Positions 1-7,159 of a DNA stretch of 21,417 bases are shown in pieces. The translations under genes were made by a program, and so were the position numbers. The notes beneath the pieces are model-generated. The model worked only from the letters and a program-made list of their open reading frames with translations, had not been told where the DNA came from and did no database searches. This DNA comes from CADEFQ01 sp035342635 (GTDB lineage: Bacteria; Pseudomonadota; Gammaproteobacteria; Steroidobacterales; Steroidobacteraceae): NCBI GenBank assembly GCA_035342635.1, contig DAOQXO010000036.1:1-21417 (forward strand), read 5' to 3'. Position 1 is the first letter of the stretch. Each line of letters begins with the position of its first letter.

Positions 1-32
1 CGGCGAGGCTGTCGCCTGCCCTGCTCGCCGCC

Positions 33-923
33 TCAGTACCCGTCACTTGCCGGCCGCTCCTCGGGCGCCGCGACATCCCGTGTCGTGCTGACACGCAGGC
101 TCTCGAGGCGCCTGCGGTCCGCGCGCATCACGCGAAACTCGATGTCGCCGATCGTGACCGACTCGCCGCGACGCGGCAGGCGACCGAAGGCCTTCATCAC
201 CAGTCCGGCGACGGTGTCGAACTCGTCATCCGGGAAATCCGATCCGAAATATTCGTTGAATTCCTCGATCTCGGTGACGCCGCGGACGGTGAACTGTCGC
301 TCGGCGTCCTTGCGGATGTTGATGTCCTCGTCGACGTCGAACTCATCGTCGATCTCACCGATGATCTGCTCGATCACGTCCTCGATCGTGACGACGCCGG
401 CCACGCCGCCGTACTCGTCGACCACGATCGCCATGTGGTTGCGGTTGCCGCGGAATTCCTTCAGCAGCACGTTGACCCGCTTCGCCTCGGGCACGAACAC
501 TGCCGGGCGCATGCACTCGCGGATGTCGAAACTGTCGGTGCCGCCCTCGGCAAAGACGCGCAGCAGGTCCTTCGCGAGCAGGATCCCGACGATGTCATCA
601 CGGTCGTCGTCCATCACCGGAAAGCGTGAGTGGCCGGATTCGACCACCGCCGGCAGGATCGCGGACGCCGGGTCGTTCCGCCGCACGGACACCATCTGGG
701 CGCGCGGAATCATGATGTCGCGCACGCGCAGGTCGGCCACGTCGAGCACACCCTCGATCATCTCGAGTGCATCGGCATCGAGCAGGCCACGCGCCGCGGC
801 CGCCCGCAGGCTGTTGAGCAGCGACTCGCGATCCTCGGGCTCGCCCCCGACGGAGCGCTTCAGCCGCTTGAGCCAGCGCCCGGTCGCATTGCCGTCGGTG
901 GTGTCGTTCGGGTCCCTCGTCAT
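33..923 (-). CDS. corC: CorC/HlyC-family CBS-domain protein (YbeX)
   Basis: This encodes a 296-residue soluble protein of the CorC/YbeX family, which is associated with Mg2+/Co2+ homeostasis and, in more recent work, with ribosome metabolism. Residues from about 66 to 190 form a CBS pair, starting at VRDIMIPRAQMVSV and ending near EYGGVAGVVTIEDVIEQI. The last roughly 85 residues form the CorC_HlyC (transporter-associated) domain, with the typical D-E-F-D-T-V-A-G-L-V motif. Length matches E. coli YbeX (about 292). I chose the ATG at 923 because AGGGAG lies just upstream and homology begins there; the frame stays open further upstream but runs into ybeY. One base separates it from the ybeY stop, so it is the last visible gene of the miaB-ybeZ-ybeY-corC operon. 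In many proteobacteria lnt follows, which would lie outside the window. Family assignment is secure; the exact physiological role is less so. Confidence 0.95.
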   Translation of the reverse strand: MTRDPNDTTDGNATGRWLKRLKRSVGGEPEDRESLLNSLRAAAARGLLDADALEMIEGVLDVADLRVRDIMIPRAQMVSVRRNDPASAILPAVVESGHSRFPVMDDDRDDIVGILLAKDLLRVFAEGGTDSFDIRECMRPAVFVPEAKRVNVLLKEFRGNRNHMAIVVDEYGGVAGVVTIEDVIEQIIGEIDDEFDVDEDINIRKDAERQFTVRGVTEIEEFNEYFGSDFPDDEFDTVAGLVMKAFGRLPRRGESVTIGDIEFRVMRADRRRLESLRVSTTRDVAAPEERPASDGY

Positions 924-924
924 G

Positions 925-1386
925 TCACTCCCTGGTGAGATACGGATTCTGAATACCGAGCCGGCGAAGCACGGCGATCTCGCGCCGCTCCATGCGCCGC
1001 GCGTCGTCGTCGCCCTCGTGGTCGTAGCCGACGAGGTGCAGTGCACCGTGCACGATCAGGTGCGCCCAGTGATCGGCAAGGGGCTTGCCCTGCTCGCGCG
1101 CCTCGCCCCGGACCACCGCGGCGCAGATCACCAGGTCGCCGAGCGGCCGCGCACCCCCGGTGGCGAGCCCCGCGGCCGGAAATGACAGCACGTTCGTGGG
1201 CTTGTCCCGGCCGCGCCAGGCGGCGTTCAGCCGCCGGCTCTCGGCGGGCGCCACCACGCGCACCGCGAGCTGGCGCCCTGTGCCGCGCCGCCCGAGGGCC
1301 GCACGGGCCCAGCGGGTCATCGCGGCCGGCGCCGGCGCCCAGGCGCGCGTGCCGTGCGCGACTTCGACCTCGAGTGCAGGCGTCAT
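925..1386 (-). CDS. ybeY: Endoribonuclease YbeY (rRNA maturation factor)
   Basis: This is a 153-residue single-domain metal-dependent endoribonuclease that acts in 16S rRNA 3'-end maturation and 70S quality control. The zinc-binding signature HGALHLVGYDH is intact, with the three histidines at about residues 113, 117 and 123. The upstream conserved segment DKPTNVLSFP (residues 61-70) is also present. Length is as expected for the family (about 150). The ATG at 1386 overlaps the ybeZ stop by four bases (ATGA), a translational-coupling arrangement, and corC starts one base after its stop. Its position between ybeZ and corC is the standard context for ybeY. Confidence 0.97.
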   Translation of the reverse strand: MTPALEVEVAHGTRAWAPAPAAMTRWARAALGRRGTGRQLAVRVVAPAESRRLNAAWRGRDKPTNVLSFPAAGLATGGARPLGDLVICAAVVRGEAREQGKPLADHWAHLIVHGALHLVGYDHEGDDDARRMERREIAVLRRLGIQNPYLTRE

Positions 1387-2414
1387 GGGGCGCTGCGCCC
1401 GGTGTCGCCGCGCGCCTCGTAGGCCTGCACGATCCGCTGCACGAGCGGGTGGCGTACGACGTCCTGCGCATCGAAGAACGTAAACGCCACGCCCTCGACG
1501 CCCTGCACGACATCGATGACGTGGCGCAGGCCCGACTGACGGCCGGTCGGCAGGTCGGTCTGCGTGACGTCGCCGGTGACCACGGCCCGCGAGCCGAAGC
1601 CGATGCGGGTCAGGAACATCTTCATCTGCTCGATCGTCGTGTTCTGCGCCTCGTCGAGTATCACGAACGAATCGTTGAGCGAGCGCCCGCGCATGAAGGC
1701 GAGCGGCGCGACCTCGATCACGTTGCGCTCGATCAGGCGCGCCGTGGCGTCGAAGCCGAACATTTCATAGAGCGCGTCGTACATCGGGCGCAGGTAGGGA
1801 TCGACCTTCTGCGACAGGTCGCCCGGCAGGAAACCGAGGCGCTCGCCGGCCTCGACGGCCGGGCGCGTCAGCACGATGCGCCGCACGCGATCGGCGTGCA
1901 GCGCCTCGACCGCGCAGGCGACCGCGAGATAGGTCTTGCCGGTGCCCGCCGGGCCGATGCCGAAGGTGAGATCGCGCGCGAGGATGTTGCGCACGTACTC
2001 GCGCTGGTGCGGGCCGCGCGGGCGGATGAGTCCGCGCGGCACACGCAGGATCGCGCCGTCGCCGCGCCCGGCGTCTCTCCCACCCGCCGACGGCTCGCCC
2101 GCGTTGACCTCCGGGTGCAGGGGCCGGTCCGCATCGCGCTCCTCCTCGCGCAGCGCGAGATGCACTTCCTCGGGGGTCGCGCCGGTACCCGCGCCACCTG
2201 CGGCGCTGCGCGCGAGCAGTGCACGCAGCACGTTCTCCGCCGCGTCCGCCTGCGCGCCCGTGACACGAAATATATTGCCGCGACGCCTGATCCGCACGCC
2301 GAGGCGCGATTCGACGAGCTTCAGATTCTCGTCGAGCGGTCCACACAGGTCGGCGAGACGCGCATTGTCGGCGTCGAACTCGAACTCGCGGACCGGTTGC
2401 GCCGCGCGGCTCAC
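1383..2414 (-). CDS. ybeZ: PhoH-like ATPase YbeZ
   Basis: This is a 343-residue PhoH-family P-loop ATPase, a partner of YbeY and a candidate RNA helicase-like or RNA-handling factor. An N-terminal KH-like/accessory region (about 1-65) and a variable Gly/Ala/Arg-rich linker (about 70-125) precede the ATPase domain. Walker A is GPAGTGKT at residues 154-161. Walker B is FVILDEAQ with D254/E255. The later TGDVTQTDLP segment is also typical. The start is GTG at 2414, overlapping the miaB stop as GTGA, so translation is probably coupled to miaB. The 3' end overlaps ybeY by four bases. The family is clear; the cellular substrate is not established from sequence. Confidence 0.95.
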   Translation of the reverse strand: MSRAAQPVREFEFDADNARLADLCGPLDENLKLVESRLGVRIRRRGNIFRVTGAQADAAENVLRALLARSAAGGAGTGATPEEVHLALREEERDADRPLHPEVNAGEPSAGGRDAGRGDGAILRVPRGLIRPRGPHQREYVRNILARDLTFGIGPAGTGKTYLAVACAVEALHADRVRRIVLTRPAVEAGERLGFLPGDLSQKVDPYLRPMYDALYEMFGFDATARLIERNVIEVAPLAFMRGRSLNDSFVILDEAQNTTIEQMKMFLTRIGFGSRAVVTGDVTQTDLPTGRQSGLRHVIDVVQGVEGVAFTFFDAQDVVRHPLVQRIVQAYEARGDTGRSAP

Positions 2415-3760
2415 GAAGCCACCGCGCGCAACGGGCTATCGAGCAGGCGCCCGCGCAGCGAGTTCCTGAGCGCCGCAGTGATCGTGACGTCGGCGAAGCG
2501 GCCGATCAGCTCCGGCGGTCCGGCGAAATTGACCCAGCGATTGTTCTCGGTGCGCCCTGCGAGTTCCTGCGTGCTCTTCTTCGACGGCCGCTCGACCAGC
2601 ACGCGCTGCACGCTGCCGACCATGGCGCTGCTGATTGCGCGTGCCTGCGCATCGAGTTGCGCCTGCAGGCGCGCCAGGCGCGCCTGCTTCTCCGTGTACG
2701 GCACGTCATCGGGAAGCGACGCGGCCGGCGTACCGGGCCGGCGGCTGTACAGGAAGCTGAAGGACTGATCGAGGGCCGCCTCGCGCACCAGTCTGAGGGT
2801 GGCCTCGAAGTCACGCTCCGTCTCACCGGGAAAACCGACGATCAGGTCGGTGCTGATCGCGATGTCCGGGCGGACCGCGCGCAGCCGGCGCAGCTTGTCC
2901 TTGAATTCGAGCGTGGTGTAGCCGCGCTTCATCAGCGCGAGGATCCGGTCCGAGCCGCTCTGCACCGGAAGGTGCAGGTGATTGGCGAGCTGCGGCACGT
3001 TCGCAAAGGCCTCGATGAGGCTGTCGGTGAACTCGAGTGGATGCGAGGTGGTGAAGCGGATGCGTTCGATGCCCGCCACGGTCGCGACATGGTGGATCAG
3101 CGTGGCGAGGTCGACGATCGCGCCGTCGGCCATCTGCCCCGCGTAGGCATTGACGTTCTGGCCGAGCAGCGTGACCTCGGCGACGCCCTGCGCGGCGAGC
3201 TGGCGCACTTCCGCGAGCACGTCCCCGAACGGCCGGCTGACTTCGTCGCCGCGCGTGTACGGTACGACGCAGAAGCTGCAGTACTTGCTGCAGCCCTCCA
3301 TGATCGAGACGAACGCCGTCGCGCCTGCTGCGCGCGGCTCCGGCAGGTGATCGAATTTCTCGATCTCGGGAAAGCTGATGTCGACGACCGGCCGGCCGGT
3401 GCGTTTGACGTCGCCGATCATGGCGGGCAGACGATGCAGGGTCTGCGGGCCGAACACGAGGTCGACGAAGGGCGCCCGCGCGATGATCGCCTCCCCTTCC
3501 TGGCTGGCGACGCAGCCGGCAACGCCGATCAGCACCTCGGGACGCTGCTGCTTCAGCAGGCGCCACTCGCCGAGCAGCGAGTACACCTTGTCCTCGGCCT
3601 TCTCGCGCACCGAACAGGTGTTCACCAGCAGCAGGTCGGCGCGCGCCGGATCGTCGGTCGCGACCAGGCCCTCGGCCGCATGCAGTACGTCCGCCATGCG
3701 CGCGGAGTCGTACTCGTTCATCTGGCAACCGAAGGTCTTGAGGAAGTAGCGGCCAGGCAT
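2411..3760 (-). CDS. miaB: tRNA-2-methylthio-N6-dimethylallyladenosine synthase MiaB
   Basis: This radical-SAM methylthiotransferase converts i6A37 to ms2i6A37 in tRNAs reading UNN codons. From the ATG at 3760 it is 449 residues long. The N-terminal UPF0004 domain carries the auxiliary-cluster cysteines C12 (in KTFGCQMNEYDS), C49 (NTCSVREKAE) and C83 (GVAGCVASQEG). The radical-SAM CxxxCxxC motif is CSKYCSFC at residues 157-164, and a TRAM domain forms the last roughly 65 residues. The frame also has a TTG six codons upstream (3778), but the ATG places the conserved cysteines exactly as in known MiaB proteins. Neither start has a strong Shine-Dalgarno sequence. It is the first gene of the operon, with a TATAAA-like element about 30 bases upstream of the ATG. 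Confidence 0.97.
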   Translation of the reverse strand: MPGRYFLKTFGCQMNEYDSARMADVLHAAEGLVATDDPARADLLLVNTCSVREKAEDKVYSLLGEWRLLKQQRPEVLIGVAGCVASQEGEAIIARAPFVDLVFGPQTLHRLPAMIGDVKRTGRPVVDISFPEIEKFDHLPEPRAAGATAFVSIMEGCSKYCSFCVVPYTRGDEVSRPFGDVLAEVRQLAAQGVAEVTLLGQNVNAYAGQMADGAIVDLATLIHHVATVAGIERIRFTTSHPLEFTDSLIEAFANVPQLANHLHLPVQSGSDRILALMKRGYTTLEFKDKLRRLRAVRPDIAISTDLIVGFPGETERDFEATLRLVREAALDQSFSFLYSRRPGTPAASLPDDVPYTEKQARLARLQAQLDAQARAISSAMVGSVQRVLVERPSKKSTQELAGRTENNRWVNFAGPPELIGRFADVTITAALRNSLRGRLLDSPLRAVAS

Positions 3761-3837
3761 GGGGGGCAGGGGGTCCAAACCCGGCAGTTTATAGATATCG
3801 CGCCCTCATCGGGATCTTATTCAGTAAAATCAATGAT

Positions 3838-4302
3838 TTAGAACGGGATATCGTCGTCGAAATCGTCCTTTTCGGTGGAACTGGTCACCGGGGCCTGCGA
3901 GTACTCGTCGCCGGCCTGGCGGCTGCGGCCGCCACCCTGGCCACCGGCCGCAACCCCGCCGCCGCCACGCGCGCCGAGCATCTGCATTTCATTGGCGATG
4001 ATTTCGGTCGTGTAACGGTCGTTGCCCTGCTTGTCCTGCCACTTGCGGGTGCGCAGCGAGCCCTCGATGTACACCTGCGAACCCTTGCGCAGGTATTCGC
4101 CGGCGATCTCGGCAAGGCGGCCGAACATGGCGACGCTGTGCCACTCGGTGCGCTCCTTCATCTCGCCCGACTGCTTGTCCTTCCAGCTCTCGCTCGTGGC
4201 GATGCGCAGGTTGGTGACCGAACTGCCGGACGGCATGGCGCGGGTTTCCGGGTCCTGGCCCAGGTTGCCGATGAGAATGACTTTATTGATGCCGCGTGCC
4301 AT
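3838..4302 (-). CDS. ssb: Single-stranded DNA-binding protein
   Basis: This is a 154-residue SSB that coats ssDNA during replication, recombination and repair. The OB fold spans about residues 1-110, beginning ARGINKVILIGNLG and including the conserved W54HSVAMFGRLAE region. A Gly-rich disordered linker follows, and the protein ends with the acidic tip DFDDDIPF that recruits partner proteins. I chose the ATG at 4302 over an upstream in-frame start (4329) because it gives the canonical MARGINKV N terminus and has AAAGGT at a good distance. It is followed after 77 bases by miaB in the same orientation, with no obvious terminator between. It faces uvrA divergently, but the two genes are 5.5 kb apart here. 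I found no CTGT-N8-ACAG LexA box upstream. Confidence 0.97.
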   Translation of the reverse strand: MARGINKVILIGNLGQDPETRAMPSGSSVTNLRIATSESWKDKQSGEMKERTEWHSVAMFGRLAEIAGEYLRKGSQVYIEGSLRTRKWQDKQGNDRYTTEIIANEMQMLGARGGGGVAAGGQGGGRSRQAGDEYSQAPVTSSTEKDDFDDDIPF

Positions 4303-4328
4303 ATGGATACCTTTCGTGCCTGCGGCCA

Positions 4329-4358
4329 AGTATGCGTGGCGGTGGCCGCAGCTGTGAA
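4329..4358 (-). promoter_or_regulatory. Candidate sigma70 promoter of ssb
   Basis: On the minus strand, TTCACA (4353-4358; five of six match TTGACA) is followed after 18 bases by CATACT (4329-4334; four of six match TATAAT). It lies 26 bases upstream of the ssb ATG. This is a pattern match by eye in a 111-bp gap; no transcription data support it. Confidence 0.35.
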
Positions 4359-4413
4359 TGATTAATCGGGTGGAAACGCGCGGATTCTTTCACGCCCCGC
4401 CCCGCAGGGCCAG

Positions 4414-4797
4414 TCAGGGCCAGACCGTCGGCGGATTCGGGAAGTCGCCATCCTTGCGCAGCGGGATGACGCAGAAGCGGTGCCCGGTCGGGGCCGCGAG
4501 GATCCACCAGTCGCGCACCTGCTGCACGCGCCGCGCGCCGAGGTTCTCGAGGCGCTGCACCTCGGCCTCCACATCGTCGGTGATGATGTCGAGGTGCAGG
4601 CGGCTCTCGTGGGACACGCGCTGCACCTCGATGTGCAGGCCATCCTCGCGGATCTCGAGCGGCACATAGCCCGCGTCTTCCTCGGCGGACGAAGGCCGCA
4701 GTTCGCGACCCAGCGCCGCGCCCCAGAAAGCGGCCGCGCTCGGCAGGTCGTCCACCCGGCAATCGATGATGAACCCGGCCAGCGCGCTGCGATGCAT
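4414..4797 (-). CDS. VOC-superfamily (glyoxalase-like) protein
   Basis: This is a 127-residue single-module protein of the vicinal oxygen chelate fold, closest in pattern to glyoxalase-like domain proteins of the Glyoxalase_6 type. It shows two beta-alpha-beta-beta-beta halves. The first begins LAGFIIDCRVDDLPSAAAFWGAALG. The second begins RLHLDIITDDVEAEVQRLENLGARR and ends with the GHRFCVIPL strand. Candidate metal ligands are H69 region (LHLDI) and the C-terminal strand, but I cannot assign a substrate; members of this subgroup are mostly uncharacterised. No Shine-Dalgarno is visible before the ATG at 4797, and a TAAACT element sits only six bases upstream, so the message may be leaderless. 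Its stop codon lies within a short tandem repeat of CAGGGCCAG (4405-4423). Confidence 0.85.
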   Translation of the reverse strand: MHRSALAGFIIDCRVDDLPSAAAFWGAALGRELRPSSAEEDAGYVPLEIREDGLHIEVQRVSHESRLHLDIITDDVEAEVQRLENLGARRVQQVRDWWILAAPTGHRFCVIPLRKDGDFPNPPTVWP

Positions 4798-4803
4798 GCC
4801 GGC

Positions 4804-4809
4804 AGTTTA
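4804..4809 (-). promoter_or_regulatory. Possible -10 element giving a leaderless transcript
   Basis: TAAACT on the minus strand ends six bases before the VOC gene ATG, a spacing that would place transcription start at or beside the start codon. The same 11-mer (TAAACTGCCGG) occurs upstream of miaB at 3781-3791. No good -35 was found at 16-18 bases, so this is tentative. Confidence 0.3.
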
Positions 4810-4900
4810 CCGCACACCCGAGGGGTCCTGGCAGGCGGACATGCTGCCGATGCCGCGCCCGGAAGTGCTCACGGCGGACGACCCCGATGCCGCCGCGCGC

Positions 4901-5515
4901 TCAGCCCTGCCCGAACACGGCGCCGCCCGCGTGCAAATACTCGAGCTCCGCCGCCGTGGACTCCCGCCCGAGCACGCGATTGCGATGCGGGAAGCGGCCG
5001 AAGCGCTCGATGATTTCGAGGTGCTGGCGCGCATACTGCAGGTAGCCTCCGAGCAGCGCCTGCCAGGGCTCGGGAGCCGATTGCGCGAGGTCACAAAAGA
5101 GCCGCACACATTCATGCTGGTCGGCGAGTGCCTCGCTGTGCTCGAACGGCAGGATCATGAACGCCTGTTCCACCGGCGAGAGCCGCGCCAGATGGCTCGC
5201 CGCGACGGCCGCGCGAGATGTCGCCAGCGCCTGCGGATCGCAGTCAAAGGCGCGCGCGCTGCCGCGCCACGCATTCCTCGGGAACTGGTCGAGCAGCAAT
5301 ACCAGTGCCAGCGCACCGCGGGGCTCGGCCTGCCAGGCGGCGAGATCGCCGCGCGTGGCCGCTTCGAGCGTGGGCATGAACCGGCTGCGGATCGCTTCGT
5401 CGGTTGCGGCGGAACTGCCGAACCACATGCCCGCGCGCTCACCGGCCGCGACGGGATCCCGTGCGGCCGGGCCGAACCAGAAGTCGAGGATCGATTCGGC
5501 GGATGCCTGCGTCAT
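4901..5515 (-). CDS. DUF924 family protein
   Basis: This is a 204-residue protein of the DUF924 family, an all-helical fold reminiscent of TPR proteins with no established biochemical role. Family hallmarks are the N-terminal ILDFWFGP segment, the LVLLLDQFPRNAWRGSARAFDCD block (near residues 70-95), the QAFMILPFEHSE segment, and the C-terminal RFGRFPHRNRVLGRESTAAELEYL block. The ATG at 5515 was preferred to a start 12 codons upstream because the homologous region begins MTQASAESILDFWF. No clear Shine-Dalgarno is present. It is divergent from the DUF2891 gene, with 69 bases between the two starts. The family call is firm; function is unknown. Confidence 0.92.
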   Translation of the reverse strand: MTQASAESILDFWFGPAARDPVAAGERAGMWFGSSAATDEAIRSRFMPTLEAATRGDLAAWQAEPRGALALVLLLDQFPRNAWRGSARAFDCDPQALATSRAAVAASHLARLSPVEQAFMILPFEHSEALADQHECVRLFCDLAQSAPEPWQALLGGYLQYARQHLEIIERFGRFPHRNRVLGRESTAAELEYLHAGGAVFGQG

Positions 5516-5536
5516 CGCGCCATAGTCGCCCACGCA

Positions 5537-5564
5537 CGGCGAAACTGCCACACTTCGGCGAAAC
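5537..5564. repeat. Paired 9-bp direct repeat in the DUF924/DUF2891 divergent promoter region
   Basis: CGGCGAAAC occurs at 5537-5545 and again at 5556-5564, 19 bases start to start, in the 69-bp gap between two divergent starts. Same-face spacing of about two helical turns is compatible with an activator or repressor site, but chance is not excluded. Confidence 0.35.
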
Positions 5565-5584
5565 CACCCGCTCGCCGAGGCCCC

Positions 5585-6730
5585 ATGCGTCGCGCCCTGC
5601 TCCCGTTGCTGCCGTTCGCGTTGCTGCTTGCACCAGGTGCTGTCATTGCCGCATCGGCCCCGGCCGCCGAAGCCGTCACGTCAGTCACGCCAGCCACTTC
5701 GCTGACCGCCGCCGCGGCCGAGCGCTTCGCGCAGCTCGCGCTCGATTGCGTGCAGCGCGAGTACCCGAACAAGATCTCGCATGTCCTCGCGAGTGACGAG
5801 GACGTGCGCGCGCCGCGCGCGCTGACCCCGGTGTTCTACGGCTGCTTCGACTGGCACTCCGACGTGCACGCGCACTGGCTGCTCGCGCGTCTCGCACGCC
5901 TGTATCCCGACACGCCGCTCGCCTCCGCGGCGCGCACAGCGCTCGCGCGCAGCCTCACCGACACCGGCATTGCCGCCGAAGTCGCTTACCTCTCCGGGCC
6001 GGGGCGCGCTTCGTTCGAGCGGCCCTACGGACTCGCGTGGCTGCTCGCACTCGGCGCGGAACTGCGCGCGTGGGACGACGACGATGCTCGCGGCTGGGCG
6101 GCCACGCTCGCGCCGCTCGAGCAGGCTGCGGTGGAGCGTCTCGTCACCTGGCTGCCCAAGCTCGCCTACCCGATCCGCACCGGCGAGCACAACCAGACCG
6201 CCTTTTCCTTCGGCCTCGTGTGGGATTGGGCGGCGGCGACGGGCGACGATGCCGTGCTGTCGCTGCTGCGTGACAAGGCCGCGCAGTTCTACCTCGCGGA
6301 TGCCGACTGCCCGGTGCGCTACGAGCCCTCGGGCGAGGATTTCCTCTCGCCGTGCCTCGCCGAGGCGGACTTCCTGCGCCGCGTGCTCGCGCCGGCCGAG
6401 TTCGCCGCGTGGCTGCGGGACTTCCTGCCCGGCATTCCGCGCAGCAGGCAGCCGTGGCTCGCGCCGGGCATCGTCACCGACCGCAGCGATCCGAAGCTCG
6501 CGCACATCGACGGTCTGAACCTGAGCCGCGCATGGATGCTGCGCGGAATCGCAGCCGGCTTGCCTCAAGGCGATGCGCGCCGCGCCGCGCTGCTCGCCGC
6601 GGCGGAAGAGCACGCGGCTGCCGCCCTGCCCGCCGTGACCGGCGAACATTACGAAGGCGGCCACTGGCTCGGTACCTTCGCGGTCTACCTGCTCAGCGCC
6701 GGCGGCGGAGAATCTTCCGGAACACCCTGA
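5585..6730 (+). CDS. DUF2891 family protein, probably exported
   Basis: This is a 381-residue protein with an N-terminal signal peptide (MRRALLPLLPFALLLAPGAV, followed by an IAA/ASA cleavage region), so it is likely periplasmic. The rest matches DUF2891. It has an early FAQLALDCVQREYPNKISH segment (about 48-66), YGCFDWHSDVHAHW at 85-98, ERPYGLAWLLAL at about 145-156, HNQTAFSFGLVWDWA at 202-216, and a C-terminal EGGHWLGTFAVYLL. The His/Asp-rich aromatic motifs on a helical scaffold resemble alpha/alpha-toroid carbohydrate-active proteins, but that is my inference and no activity is known to me. The ATG at 5585 has GAGG upstream and starts the signal peptide; the frame is open far upstream, but only as an antisense shadow of the DUF924 gene. 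The stop lies 8 bases from that of the convergent gre remnant. Confidence 0.9.
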   Translation: MRRALLPLLPFALLLAPGAVIAASAPAAEAVTSVTPATSLTAAAAERFAQLALDCVQREYPNKISHVLASDEDVRAPRALTPVFYGCFDWHSDVHAHWLLARLARLYPDTPLASAARTALARSLTDTGIAAEVAYLSGPGRASFERPYGLAWLLALGAELRAWDDDDARGWAATLAPLEQAAVERLVTWLPKLAYPIRTGEHNQTAFSFGLVWDWAAATGDDAVLSLLRDKAAQFYLADADCPVRYEPSGEDFLSPCLAEADFLRRVLAPAEFAAWLRDFLPGIPRSRQPWLAPGIVTDRSDPKLAHIDGLNLSRAWMLRGIAAGLPQGDARRAALLAAAEEHAAAALPAVTGEHYEGGHWLGTFAVYLLSAGGGESSGTP

Positions 6731-6738
6731 GGGCGTTG

Positions 6739-7110
6739 TCACGCATCATCGCGCGGTGCGACGCCGGTCGCATCGCGGGTGGCGTCCGGCGCGGCGAGCT
6801 CGATGAGTTCGTAGCGCTGGCCACCGATCGCCACGTCCTCGCCGATCCCGGCGCCGATCAGGGATTCCGCCGCCGGTGACACCCAGCTCACCAGACCTCG
6901 CGCAGGGTCGGCTTCGTCCTCGCCGACGATGGTGATCGTGCGCGTCGCGCCGTCCGCCGCGCGCAGCGTCGCGGTGACCCCGAAGCGCATGGCCTCCGGC
7001 ACCGTAGCGACGGTCACCGGCCGGGCGCTCGCCTTGCGCGCCCGCCAGTAGCGCAGGTCGCGCTCGAGGCCGGCGAGCGCGGCGGCGTCGTGGGTCCCGG
7101 CGGCGGCACG
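6739..7110 (-). pseudogene. GreA/GreB-family elongation factor, C-terminal remnant
   Basis: The last about 124 codons of this minus-strand frame read as a GreB-like protein. A short coiled-coil end (RAAAGTHDAAALAGLERDL, then RYWRARKASARPV) is followed by the FKBP-like C-terminal domain, with FGVTATLRAADGATRTITIV, GEDEADPARGLVSWVSP and AAESLIGAGIGEDV. Intact family members start about 50-60 residues earlier with an N-terminal coiled coil that reaches into the RNA polymerase channel. Upstream of about 7110 the frame stays open but its sequence is only the antisense of the DUF11 gene, and I could not find the missing segment in any other frame. The nearest in-frame ATG lies inside the C-terminal domain. 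A product without the coiled-coil tip could not do Gre-type transcript cleavage, so I call it a 5'-truncated remnant. Confidence 0.7.
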
Positions 7111-7159
7111 GCCCGCCCCGGCGGCGTTTTGGCTGCATCTCGCGACGACCGCGGCAGCT

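Noticed and set aside
1..30. Inverted repeat CGGCGAG/CTCGCCG just after corC as a terminator
   Set aside because: The 16-base loop is large, there is no T-tract inside the window, and the operon usually continues into lnt.
4766..5584. Upstream extension of the DUF2891 reading frame (would give 654 residues)
   Set aside because: This part is antisense to the intact DUF924 gene and the VOC promoter region; the signal peptide and Shine-Dalgarno support ATG 5585.
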